Origin: Palaemon carinicauda
Taxonomy: Eukaryota; Arthropoda; Malacostraca; Decapoda; Palaemonidae
Direction of reading: 5' to 3'
Assembly (NCBI RefSeq): GCF_036898095.1
Contig: NC_090746.1
Span: 115,440,063 to 115,504,062 of the forward strand
DNA: 64,000 nucleotides
Shown here: piece after piece, positions 25,099 to 35,513 of the stretch
Layout: each line of letters opens with the position of its first letter
Numbering within the stretch: the stretch's first letter is position 1
Translations under genes and position numbers: made by a program
Notes under the pieces: model-generated
Told to the model about the DNA's origin: nothing
The model's input: only the letters and a program-made list of their open reading frames with translations
Database searches by the model: none

Positions 25099-25541
25099 TT
25101 TTTCAATATTTAACTTAGCCGGTGATTATATAAGCTGATTCACACCCAGGGGGGTGGGTAGAGACCAGCAATAAATGTTTACATTATTATGAGCTAAGGA
25201 TTTTTTATTTCATTTTAGAAGTTATCAAAATAACAAAAATAAAATAAATAAGTGCCTGGTAAGGAAGTCGACTTGAACAATTACTCTGCCTTTTTAAGTA
25301 CGTCTTCCTTACGGAGCCTCGCGATCCTCTTAGGATGCTGAGCGACCCCTAGGATCTGAAGTATGAAGGGTTGCAACCCATACCACAGGACCTCATCAAA
25401 ACCTCTAATCTAGGCGCTTCTCAAGAAAAGAATTTGACCACCCGCCAAATCAACCAGGATGCGAAAGGCTTCTTAGCCTTCCGGACAACCCAAAAACAAC
25501 AATAAAAACATTTCAAGAGAAAGATTAAAAAGGTTATGGAA

Positions 25542-26735
25542 TTAGGGGATTGTAGTGGTTGAGCCCTCACCCACTACTGCACTCGCTGCTACGAATGGTC
25601 CCAGGGTGTAGCAGTTCTCGTAAAGAGACTGGACATCTTTAAGATAAAAAGACGCGAACACTGACTTGCTTCTCCAATAGGTTGCGTCCATTATACTTCG
25701 CAGAGATCTATTTTGTTTAAAGGCCACTGAAGTTGCGACAGCTCTAACTTCATGTGTCCTTACCTTCAGCAAAGCTTGGTCTTCCTCACTCAGATGGGAA
25801 TGAGCTTCTCGTATTAACAGTCTGATAAAATAGGATAAAGCATTCTTTGACATAGGCAAAGATGGTTTCTTAACTGAACACCATAAAGCTTCTGACTGTC
25901 CTCGTAAAGGTTTAGTTCGTCTTAAATAGAACTTAAGAGCTCTCACAGGGCATAAGACTCTTTCTAGTTCATTTCCAACCATATTCGATAGGCTTGGAAT
26001 ATCGAACGATTTCGGCCAAGGACGAGAGGGTAGCTCGTTTTTGGCTAGAAAACCAAGTTGTAAAGAACATGTAGCCGTTTCAGATGAAAATCCGATGTTC
26101 CTGCTGAAGGCGTGAATCTCACTGACTTTTTTAGCTGTGGCTAAGCAAACCAGGAAAAGAGTCTTTAAAGTGAGATCTTTAAAGGAGGCTGATTGTAGCG
26201 GCTCGAACCTTTCTGACATGAGGAATCTTAGTACCACGTCTAAATTCCAACCAGGTGTAGCCAAACGACGCTCCTTCGTGGTCTCAAAAGACTTAAGGAG
26301 GTCCTGTAGATCTTTGTTGTTGGAAAGATCTAAGCCTCTGTGACGGAAGACTGATGCCAACATGCTTCTGTAACCCTTGATAGTGGGAGCTGAAAGAGAT
26401 CGTTCTTTCCTCAGGTATAAAAGGAAGTCAGCTATTTGAGTTACAGAGGTACTGGTCGAGGATACAGATACTGACTTGCACCAGTTTCGGAAGACTTCCC
26501 ACTTCGATTGGTAGACTCTAAGGGTGGATGTCCTCCTTGCTCTAGCAATCGCCCTGGCTGCCTCCTTCGAAAAGCCTCTAGCTCTCGAGAGTCTTTCGAT
26601 AGTCTGAAGGCAGTCAGACGAAGAGCGTGGAGGCCTTGGTGTACCTTCTTTACGTGTGGCTGACGTAGAAGGTCCACCCTTAGAGGAAGAGTTCTGGGAA
26701 CGTCCACTAGCCATCGAAGTACCTCGGTGAACCAT
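25542..26735 (-). CDS. DIRS copy 2 tyrosine recombinase (first catalytic Arg replaced)
   Basis: Intact 397-codon frame from the ATG at 26735. The N-terminal SAM-like part (RARRTSTLRVYQSKWEVFRN) precedes the catalytic core, with HEVRAVATSVAF (HxxR), TYWRSKSVF and FASFYLKDV holding the Tyr nucleophile. The first catalytic Arg, present as KRVSEI in copies 1 and 3, reads KKVSEI here: codon AAA at 26127-26129, residue 203. That change would be expected to cripple strand exchange. The frame lies -1 relative to RNase H and overlaps its end (26441 onward). An open frame reaching back to 28688 is produced by the pol frameshift. Confidence 0.88.
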   Translation of the reverse strand: MVHRGTSMASGRSQNSSSKGGPSTSATRKEGTPRPPRSSSDCLQTIERLSRARGFSKEAARAIARARRTSTLRVYQSKWEVFRNWCKSVSVSSTSTSVTQIADFLLYLRKERSLSAPTIKGYRSMLASVFRHRGLDLSNNKDLQDLLKSFETTKERRLATPGWNLDVVLRFLMSERFEPLQSASFKDLTLKTLFLVCLATAKKVSEIHAFSRNIGFSSETATCSLQLGFLAKNELPSRPWPKSFDIPSLSNMVGNELERVLCPVRALKFYLRRTKPLRGQSEALWCSVKKPSLPMSKNALSYFIRLLIREAHSHLSEEDQALLKVRTHEVRAVATSVAFKQNRSLRSIMDATYWRSKSVFASFYLKDVQSLYENCYTLGPFVAASAVVGEGSTTTIP

Positions 26736-28688
26736 TCTCTCGCGGGCCAGAGGGGAGCAACTAACGTCAACCTTGTCCCTTCGTGAGAGGCGAACTTCTG
26801 CAGTACCTTGTTGACAATCTTGAACGGGGGGAATGCATATAGGTCTAGATGTGACCAATCTAGGAGAAAGGCATCTATATGAACTGCCGCTGGGTCCGGG
26901 ATTGGTGAGCAATATATTGGGAGCCTCTTGGTCATCGAGGTTGCGAAGAGATCTATGGTAGGCTGGCCCCATGTGGCCCAAAGTCTCTTGCACACATCCT
27001 TGTGTAGGGTCCATTCTGTTGGAATGATTTTTCCCTTCCGACTGAGGCAATCTGCCATGACATTCAAGTTGCCTTGGATGAACCTCGTTACTAGTGAATT
27101 GTTTAGATCTTTTGACCAGGTGAGGAGGTCCCTTGCGATCTCGTACAACGTCATAGAGTGGGTCCCTCCTTGCTTGGAGATGTACGCCAAAGCCGTGGTG
27201 TTGTCCGAGTTCACCTCCACCACTTTGCCTTGAAGGAGAGACTTGAAGCTTTTCAAGGCCAGATGAACTGCCAGTAGCTCCTTGCAGTTGATATGCATTG
27301 TCCTTTGACTCGAGTTCCAAGTTCCCGAGCATTCCCGACCGTCTAATGTCGCGCCCCAGCCCGTGTCCGATGCGTCCGAGAAGAGAACGTGGTTGGGAGT
27401 CTGAACAGCCAGGGGCAGACCCTCTCTGAGGCTGATACTGTCCTTCCACCAAGTCAGGCAAGACTTCATCTTCTCGGAAATGGGGATCGAGACCGCTTCT
27501 AGCGTCTTGTCCTTTTTCCAGTAAACAGCTAGGTGATATTGAAGAGGACGGAGGTGTAGTCTTCCTAACGATACGAACTGTTCCAGGGATGATAGTGTCC
27601 CTATCAGACTCATCCACTGCCTGACTGAACATCGTTCCTTCTTCAGCATGTTCTGGATGCATAACTGGGCTTGACTTGTTCTGGGGGCCGACGGAAAAGC
27701 CCGAAAAGCTAGACTGAATCTCCATCCCTAAATACACAATAGTTTGGGATGGGACCACTTGAGACTTTTCCATATTGACCAGGAGACCCAATTCCTTGGT
27801 CAGATCTAGAGTCCACTTTAGATCCTTCAGACAGCGACGACTGGAAGAAGCTCTTAGAAGCCAGTCGTCCAAATAGAGGGAGGCTCTGATGTCCGCTAAA
27901 TGAAGGAATTTGGCTACATTCCTCATCAGCCTCGTAAACACAAGAGGAGCTGTGCTTAGGCCAAAGCACAGGGCTTGAAACTGGTAGACAACCTTTTCGT
28001 AAACGAATCTCAGAAAAGGTTGGGAGTCTGGGTGGATGGGGACGTGAAAGTATGCGTCCCTTAGGTCTAAAGAGACCATCCAGTCTTCCCTTCTGACCGC
28101 TGCTAGAACGGACTTTGTGGTCTCCATGGCGAACGTCTGCTTTGTGACAAAGACATTCAGCGCACTGACGTCTAGCACCGGCCTCCACCCTCCTGTCTTC
28201 TTTGCCACTAAGAAGAGACGGTTGTAGAAGCCCGGGGTTTGATGGTCCAGGACTTTGACTACCGCTCCCTTTTCTAGTAAGAGAGACACCTCCTGTTTCA
28301 ATGCTCGTCTCTTGTCTTCCTCTCTGTACCTGGGAGAGAGATCGATGGGAGACGTTGCTAGAGGGGGTCTTCGTACAAACGGAATCTTGTACCCCTCTCT
28401 GAGCAACTTCACAGATTGTGCATCTGCGCCTCTCTTCTCCCAGGTCTGCCAGAAGTTCTTGAGTCTGGCTCCCACTGCTGTCTGAAGAAGCTGGCAGTCA
28501 GACTCTGCCTTTAAAGGACTTGGTTCCTTTCTTCTTCCCACGTCTCCCTTTGGCACGAGCACCTCCTCTGCTGGAGGCTCTGCCACGAAAGGGCGGAATA
28601 AATCAGGACGCTGGAGTGTCCATCCTTGGTCTAGTTGACAAGGTAGGCAAAGGGGTGGCTTTGCGGGCAGAGGACGCAACCAGGTCAT
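26441..28688 (-). pseudogene. DIRS copy 2 RT / RNase H / methyltransferase-like ORF, frameshifted
   Basis: The first ATG is at 28688, and its first bases overlap gag in the +1 frame. RT motifs in order: GGWRPVLDVSALN, SLDLRDAYFHVPIH, CFGLSTAPLVFTRLM, SLYLDDWLL and LGLLVNMEKSQ. A 2-base deletion after 27715, relative to copies 1 and 3, shifts the frame. The RNase H part continues at 27649-26441 with FSDASDTGWGATLDG, KELLAVHLAL, NSDNTTALAY and ADCLSRKG, then the methyltransferase-like AFPPF and LVAPLWPAREWF. Cytoplasmic or nuclear reverse transcription of the element RNA is the known role. Confidence 0.88.
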
Positions 28689-30930
28689 GGGTGTCCTTCT
28701 GTATCAAAGAAGCAGCAATCTCCTTAATCAAGTCCTCTGGAAAAAGGCACTTAGAGAGAGGAGCAAACAGCAGTTCGGATCTTTGACAAGGTGTCACTCC
28801 AGCTGACAGGAAAGAGCAAAGGTTCTCACGCTTCTTGAGGACTCCGGATACGAACGATGCAGCAAGCTCACTAGATCCGTCACGTATGGCCTTGTCCATG
28901 CAGGACATGATGAGCAAGGAAGATTCCTTCTCAGTCGGGGAGATCTTCCTGCTCAAAGCTCCCAGACACCAGTCTAAAAAGTTGAAGACCTCGAAGGCTC
29001 TAAATATCCCTTTCAACAGATGGTCTAGGTCCGAAGGTGACCAGCATATCTTAGAGCGTCTCATGGCTAGCCTGCGGGGAGAGTCTACAAGACTTGAGAA
29101 GTCGCCCTGGGCAGAGGCAGGAACTCCCAAGCCGAGAACTTCTCCCGTGGCATACCAGACGCTCGATCTGCAAGAGAGTTTAGCAGGGGGAAACGTAAAG
29201 GCTGTCTTCCCTAGACTCTTTTTGGACTGCATCCACTCTCCTATAATTCGTAAAGCTCTCTTGGACGAGCGTGCAAGGACGAGTCTAGTAAAGGCAGGCG
29301 AGGATGACTGCGTACCTAAAGCAAACTCTGACGGAGGAGAGCGCGGAGCCACAGACACAAACTGGTCCGGAAACATCTCTTTGAACAGAGCAAGAACTTT
29401 TCTAAAGTCCAAAGAGGGTTGCGTGGACTTGGGCTCGTCAAGGTCCGAATGTGGTTCATCAACGTGTGCCGCATCGTCATCATCAGAGAGTCCATCATTC
29501 GAGTATTGAGAAGGAAGCGGCAATGGAGTAGGTATCAGCTGGTTAGCTGAGTCCGGTCGCACGGGTGCACGCGTGACTGAGCCGGACGCAACGTAATGGA
29601 ACTGTTGCCCAGTCTGTGAGCTGGCAACAACCATAGCAGCGCGGGGACGCACAGCGTCTACTCCAGACTGTCTAGTCTGATGTGGGCGAGCAGAGGCAAC
29701 CACACTGGGTTGCGGAGGTTGACGCTCCGCGTCAAAACAAAACAACTCTGACGGTTGTTGTACCTCGCGAACGTCAACGGAAGGTTCCGTGCGTCGCTGA
29801 ACGTCAACATGCGGCTGGCAGGGTACACTGGAACGCATGGGTGGCGGGACTCTCTCAGCTGGAGTGCGCAAGAAGGTCGCCTCAGCGTCCACAGGACGCA
29901 CAACCGAGAGTGTGGTTGGTTGTAGGCAAGAGGTTGGTGCAGCAGCAACCTTCTCCGCACGAAAGTCCTGTATCAGAGACGTTAATTGGTACTGCATGGT
30001 TTGCAGCAAAGACCACTTAGGGTCTGCAGTAGCAGGTGCGGCGACAGACGGTGTAACTGCCTGAGGCGGTACCGCTTTGCCTCTCTTAGGAGGTGAGCAG
30101 TCATCGGAAGACTGCAGCGAGTCCGAACTGACCCAGTGGCTACAACTGGGCCGTTGGACTTGCGCGGAAGGGACCGACTTGCACTTAAGAGGTCATGAGA
30201 CCTTGGTCCATGGTTTCTTACGAGAAACCTCTTCCGCAGACGAGGAATAAATGGGCTCTCTCGTCTTTGTGTGGGTGGGGCGATCTTGGGTAGATACGCC
30301 CGAAACCACGGAGGGAACGTCTGTTCGCTGATTAAAGCCTCTCGAACCCATTGGTCGTACGACATTGCTTCTCCCCTGGACTTTGGAGCTTGCAAGAGGT
30401 CCCGGACTAGGAGGACGACAGGCACGAACAGACGAACCCTCAAGCGCAACACTATCCACAACACTATCACTCACTTTACCACTTCCCACTGCACTTTTAC
30501 ACTTCAGCTCCTTGACGTCCGCCATGAGCTGGTTACGGTCACTAGCCAGGGACTCCACTCTCTCACCCAGAGCTTGGATGGCACGCATCATGTCAGCCAT
30601 CGAAGGTTCCTGAGTGCCAGAAGGGGGATCAGGAGCAACCACTACAGGGGAAGGAATAGGTTGTGGGGCATGAGGAGAGGAAAAATCAACAGAACGAGAT
30701 GAACTTCTCCTGACTCTATCTCTCTCTAGCCTACGTGTATATTTTTGGAATTCGATAAAAGCGAATTCCGAAAGCCCAACGCATTCCTCACATCGATCTT
30801 CCAATTGACAGGTTTTATCCCGACAATTGGAACAAAAGGTGTGAGGATCGATAGAGGCCTTCGGAAGACGCCTTGAACAGTCCCTAGCATTACACTTCCT
30901 GAATTTTGGGACTTGAGAAGGGTCAGCCAT
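28498..30930 (-). pseudogene. DIRS copy 2 gag, two in-frame stops
   Basis: A single frame of about 810 codons from the ATG at 30930. It is interrupted only by TGA at 30193-30195 (copy 3 has CGA) and TGA at 28603-28605 (copy 3 has CGC). The N-terminus is cysteine-rich: KCNARDC, then DPHTFCSNC, then CQLEDRCEEC, a zinc-binding pattern also seen in other DIRS gag proteins. A Pro/Ser-rich middle follows. A conserved C-terminal domain at about 29300-28620 includes FPPAKLSCRSSVWYATGE and FNFLDWCLGALSRK, and the end is Arg/Gly/Lys-rich. Role: probable nucleocapsid-like RNA packaging. Confidence 0.8.
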
Positions 30931-31135
30931 TTTGAATTGGTCAAAGGGGAATTCAAAAACTATCCAAAGTCATCAACAAATAATCCAATATCAAAAAAAG
31001 AATGCAAGGATTTATTGAAGAGAAAGCCTGCACAGCGAAAGCTCAAAACTAGAATAGTGTACTTCACCAAATAGTTGTGAAAACAAATCCAGATAGCAAC
31101 AGCGAATTAGTAGGTCTTGCCGGTAGCACGACAGA

Positions 31136-31310
31136 GAGAAAATTGAGTTTTTTGTTTACAATGAGTACTGAGTACCTGCACGACAGATGGCGCTGTTGAA
31201 GTACACCCCCTACCTGCATAGCGATCGCTGGCGGATTTTTTACGTAGAGTTTTCTGTCGAGCAGCAGAGCTGCAGCTTATATAATCACCGGCTAAGTTAA
31301 ATATTGAAAA
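31136..31310 (-). repeat. DIRS copy 2 right (5') terminal repeat
   Basis: Inverted complement of the left block. It ends ATCACCGGCTAAGTTAAATA TTGAAAA next to unrelated flank. Confidence 0.85.
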
Positions 31311-31599
31311 TTAGTGTTACATGAATAAAAAAAATATTCTGAATTTCTATGGTGCCCAGATGCACTATAAACATAAAGACACTGTCCATCAAGTCAGATG
31401 AAAAAAAAGAAAAAAAAAGTGATGAAGTTCGAAAGTTCAACTAGGTTAATACTGTATTATAAGTAACTGATTCGCTTCTAATTAAGAATAATTGGATGAT
31501 TTCTTATCTACCTAAAGTAGATGTGTGATTTGGCAAGTTCAAAATATATACTCTAAGTGCTGCTATAAAGATCAGTGTATTCCCTTTTATACATAATTT
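31311..31599. other. Short AT-rich gap
   Basis: Flank between DIRS copy 2 and a non-LTR relic. Nothing was recognised. Confidence 0.4.
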
Positions 31600-32860
31600 T
31601 GGAAGACTTCCTGTAGTGCTGCCTTTGACCATGTTAATCATAAGGTCCTTGTTTTCAAACTCAAACAGTTGGGAGTGTGTGTGGTTCTTTTCTTAGCATC
31701 ATTATTGAATTTTTAAGTATTAGAGTAATTATTGATGGGCACCATAGTAAGTACAGGAATGTGATATCTGATGTTCCTCATGGTAGTGTTCTTGGCCCAT
31801 TACTTTTCATGCTATATCCACGATATGTTTAGCCAACCAAACAAGCTTGTTGCGATATGTTTAGCCAACCAAACAAGCTTGTTGTATACAGATGATGCTA
31901 CTCTCTTTGTATCAATTCAATCTCCTCAATGTAGATCTGGGGTTGCTGAATCCCTTAATAGAGATCTAGATAAAATTAGCGCACGGTGTAAATTATAGGG
32001 CATGGAGTTGAACCCTAACAAAACTCAAAGTATGATAGTAAGTAGGTGGAGGATAATAGTTCCTTAACTTCCAATCTCTGCACTGATAATGTTTCTTCAA
32101 CTGTAAACAACTTTAAAATTTCTGTTGTGATTTTTTTATTGCAAATTTACTTTTGAAAAACATGTTCGGTATGTTTCTTCTTCTATTGTCCCCAAAAAAC
32201 TGGCTTATTGAGAGTCATTTAAGATTTTCTGTAATCAATCTATTCTGAAAACAAAAAAAAAGTTTCAATTCTTTCATTCTACCTTGTTTCGAGTATTGCT
32301 CTCCTGTCTCGTCTTCATCTGGTGACTCTCCTATGAATTTGTTGCACAAAAAATTACTGTACATTGAATTTCTCATTCCTGATCTGGCACTGTCATAATT
32401 CTGACCATCCATTGCATTCCAATCTTCCCAGACCCTACTATCCTCTACGTAATATGCAGTTAGTTCTAACAGTCTTGCCTTCTCCATTATTAGGCTCAAT
32501 ACTTCACAGTATTCTAGAAGTTTTATTCCAGCTGTGACCAGATTGTGGAATGATCTTAATCAGGCAGTTGAATCGGTGGAACTTCAGGAGTTGAAATTTG
32601 CATGGAATGTTTTATATTGAACAGGCTGACATGAGTCGCTCTTCAAAGTTTATATATGGCATACTCATATAAACATTGTTACTGATCTCAAGATAGTTTA
32701 TATTTATCATTCATTACTTTTCATATAGTTTATATATTTCCTTATTTCATATCCTCACTGAGCTATTTTCCCTATTGGAGCTATTAGGCTTATAGCACCT
32801 TGCTTTTCCAACAAGGGTTGTGGTTTAGATGATAATGATGATGACGATGATGATGATAAC
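31600..32860 (+). pseudogene. Degraded non-LTR retrotransposon (RT and 3' end)
   Basis: The RT traces are in order but in several frames: AAFDHVNHKVLVFKLKQLGV at about 31620, GSVLGPLLFMLY at 31775-31815, YTDDATLFVSI (the YxDD-type active site) at about 31885, and LNRDLDKISARCKL near 31960. A 32-base tandem duplication (31821-31884) adds a frameshift before YTDD. The 3' end holds RSFIPAVTRLWNDL near 32520, typical of the C-terminus of Jockey-like elements, and then a GATGAT-rich tail at 32830-32860. The same 3' family recurs at 62865 and 63617 in the other direction. Confidence 0.75.
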
Positions 32861-34379
32861 TCACTGAAGAGTTCAAAGTATTTCCCTCAAATAGTAAGAA
32901 ATACTAAGAATACCTTTACTGATAATTTAGGAATTCTTTGCCAGTTACAGTATAATTATCTATCGGTCACAGAGCTAGTATTTACTGAGAAGTATATTGC
33001 TTTTCATATTAACAATTTTGAATAGGAAGCAATCTTTATGCTTATATTATTAAATTTTTCTCTCATTTATTTCATATCTTTTTATCTCGGCTCTAGTTCA
33101 ATTACAATACAGAATTGTGTTTAAATATTCATGCTGTGCTCAACTTTAGAAATAGAAAATACTATGAATATGGTATTCTAGTGCAGCAAACAGAAACAAA
33201 TGTTTCATAAATTACGGAATTATGATTAGTTTTACACTTAAAATCATGTTCCAGCGATTGTTTGGACATACTCAAATACAGACCAAGGAGTTTTAAATTA
33301 TTGACTGACGCATAAGTCCCTTGACACACCACACATACACAAAATACCAACCAATGCTAGCAAAGTTATAGACCATTAATTCTTGGCTTATGATAATCGT
33401 ATGCATGAGATTTTACCACATAGAACAAAATTAATTAATAGATATACAATATGAAAAAGAAAATAATTACAATACTAATTAGCAATAAAGACCTGACATT
33501 TAAAGCATATTACAAAACAATATCAACAAAATACTATAGACTGTACTGTACATTAATTTCACTACCTTGACCAACTAAGAACTTTTTTATCAGTGTTTGC
33601 CATTATGATTGAATAAAAGAAATGTTACTCTCTTAAGTTTTTCTTCTTTTTAATTTTGGACAATAAGGGAACACTGAAAACTGGCTATTGTAAAACTATT
33701 CAAAATTATTTCAGACAGAATTTTATAGACTTCAAGCATGATCATCGGTAGGAAGTTGTTATAAATTTTGACATACAATTGGCCATCATCTCCCACAGAT
33801 AGACACTTTATGAATCTGTGTATTCATGTTTCTTGGACAGAACAAGGAAAATATAATATAAAAGTTATAAGAAGAATATGAGACATAATGGTGCATCTCA
33901 TGTTTCAAATAGAATGCCAGATACATCAGTCTTTTGTAGAAGAAAGAACGCCAGATACATCAGTCTTTTGTAGAAGAAAGAACGCCAGATGCATCAGTCT
34001 TTTGTAGAAGAATGTACTCATTAAATAATTACCTAAGAAATTCTAAGCTTATTATGATGCATGAGAATAAGAGGGGACTAAGAAGATGAGGATGGACATT
34101 CCTTAGTGTCTAAAATGCCAACTACAAAAAAACAATGTATCCAAGTGAAAGGCTTCAAATTGCTGTAGTTGGGCACATTTTAGTGCAAGTGATTGATCAG
34201 ATCAATAGCACTTTGTGCTGTATTATATCAATTATACAGTTGGATGCTACCTTCTTGGGTGAGCCATAATACATTTCTATACAAGTTGAGACTACATCTG
34301 GAATTCCTTGGACCCGGGGGTTATTACAGATGTTAACAAGGAAAACCAGTCTCCTTGTCCTCCAGTTTCCTCTGCACAT
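32861..34379. other. AT-rich; one short tandem array
   Basis: No gene is recognised. The 34-bp triple repeat at 33912-34014 is the only structured element. A 60-codon minus-strand frame at 34197-34379 is not recognised. Confidence 0.45.
33912..34014. repeat. 34-bp tandem repeat, 3 units
   Basis: Units begin GCCAGATACATCAGTCTTTT at 33916, 33950 and 33984. The third has one substitution (GATGCATC). Confidence 0.9.
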
Positions 34380-34659
34380 AAAATACCTCTCGTTGTTCTT
34401 CTGTCCATTGTGAGCCTTCTAGGCTTTTAGGGCTTGCCTCGTATGTTGCAAGACAACCTCCTCATGCTTTGGGGAGGATCATCGTTTATGCTCCAAGCAT
34501 TTTCATCCTCAGGGGCCTAGTTCTCCTACGAGTTGACATAAATCCCACCTGATGGCAAAAATCTTCGGCCCCCAACCCATCACAGAGTCACTAGATGTAA
34601 CACCCGTTCATCGCATACGTCAGGATCCCTCTCCTTTTCACGTCACAGCTCATCACAAG

Positions 34660-35340
34660 CTCAAGGTAAGCATTCCTCTCCATTTTCATCAGTGTCACTA
34701 TTAAGTCCTGAGAAGGCTCGTAAGTCCTCGCATTTGAGCTCTTCTTCTAGATACTGCTTGTGCAAGACTCACAAATCCTTACAAGACACTCATACTTCAC
34801 CATCATCATCGTGACATCGTTGCTTGTCGCCAACACTGCATTGTTGCTCTCTAGCTTCACAATATTGTCCCTCGTCACCCTCATGGCGGAATCGCGTCTC
34901 TCACTTATGTGCTAGCTGCTCCTCACCATCACGATAGCGTCGCTCACCGTCTTTCACGATAGCGCTGCTCCCCACCTTCACCCTTGCGATATCGTCACTC
35001 ATCGGCCTCGTTGAACAATTGCGTTTCGCCTTGTCTCTCGCGATATTGTTGCTCAGCGCCCTAATGGCAGAATCTTGTCTTGCCTTCAACCTTGAGATAT
35101 CATTGATCACTGACAACGCGGCACAATCACATCTCAAGCTCTTGCCGTCACCCTTGTGATATTGTCATTCCTTAACCTTGCTCCTCACCACCAAGCTCTA
35201 ATCGCACCTCCCTTGTGATGCTCATCACTGACTCGGTCAGATAAAACTTCGCCATGTTATAGGCTTTCAAGGCATACTTCTTGCCAACATTCACCATCTT
35301 GTGAGGGATACCCTACAATTTCTAAATATTCCCATACTCA
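34660..35340. repeat. Degenerate CpG-rich repetitive tract
   Basis: Loose recurrences of GCGATATCGTC, TCGCTCA, GCGTCTCGCC and CACCCTC-like phrases at about 40-60 base spacing, with far more CpG than the flanks. The frames on both strands are broken. It looks like the remains of an amplified coding or satellite unit, and the origin is unknown. It runs on into a short frame at 35342-35513 that the Tigger insertion cuts off. Confidence 0.4.
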
Positions 35341-35513
35341 ATTGGATCTTTCTCTGAAGGAGGAAAACATGAAGCATCTTAAGAGGTCAATGAGTTCCTC
35401 TCCAGTAAGGGCTACTCAGCGGAAGGCTCCTTCAAAACCTGCTTCTCCAGTCATGCCAGGAAGAGACTCAGATCTTGTGTCGGAACCATCCACCATCCCG
35501 GTAAATCCACATA

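Larger units (their letters stand above)
24805..31310 (-). mobile_element. DIRS-type retrotransposon copy 2 (subfamily B, nearly full length)
   Basis: Order on the minus strand: gag (30930-28498), RT/RNase H (from 28688), tyrosine recombinase (26735-25542). The right end AATCACCGGCTAAGTTAAAT is found inverted at about 25099-25133, and the left block 24805-25098 carries an inverted copy of the right terminus. Defects are few: two in-frame stops in gag, a 2-base deletion in pol near 27716, and Arg to Lys at the first catalytic position of the recombinase. It is therefore inactive but structurally complete. Confidence 0.92.

Noticed and set aside
25542..28688. 1048-codon frame as a single RT-recombinase fusion protein
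   Set aside because: Comparison with copies 1 and 3 shows a 2-base deletion near 27716. The middle of this frame is out-of-frame RNase H sequence.
28835..29509. Plus-strand frame of 224 codons (similarly 44136-44807)
   Set aside because: Antisense shadow of the conserved gag C-terminal domain. It appears in both subfamily B copies for that reason.
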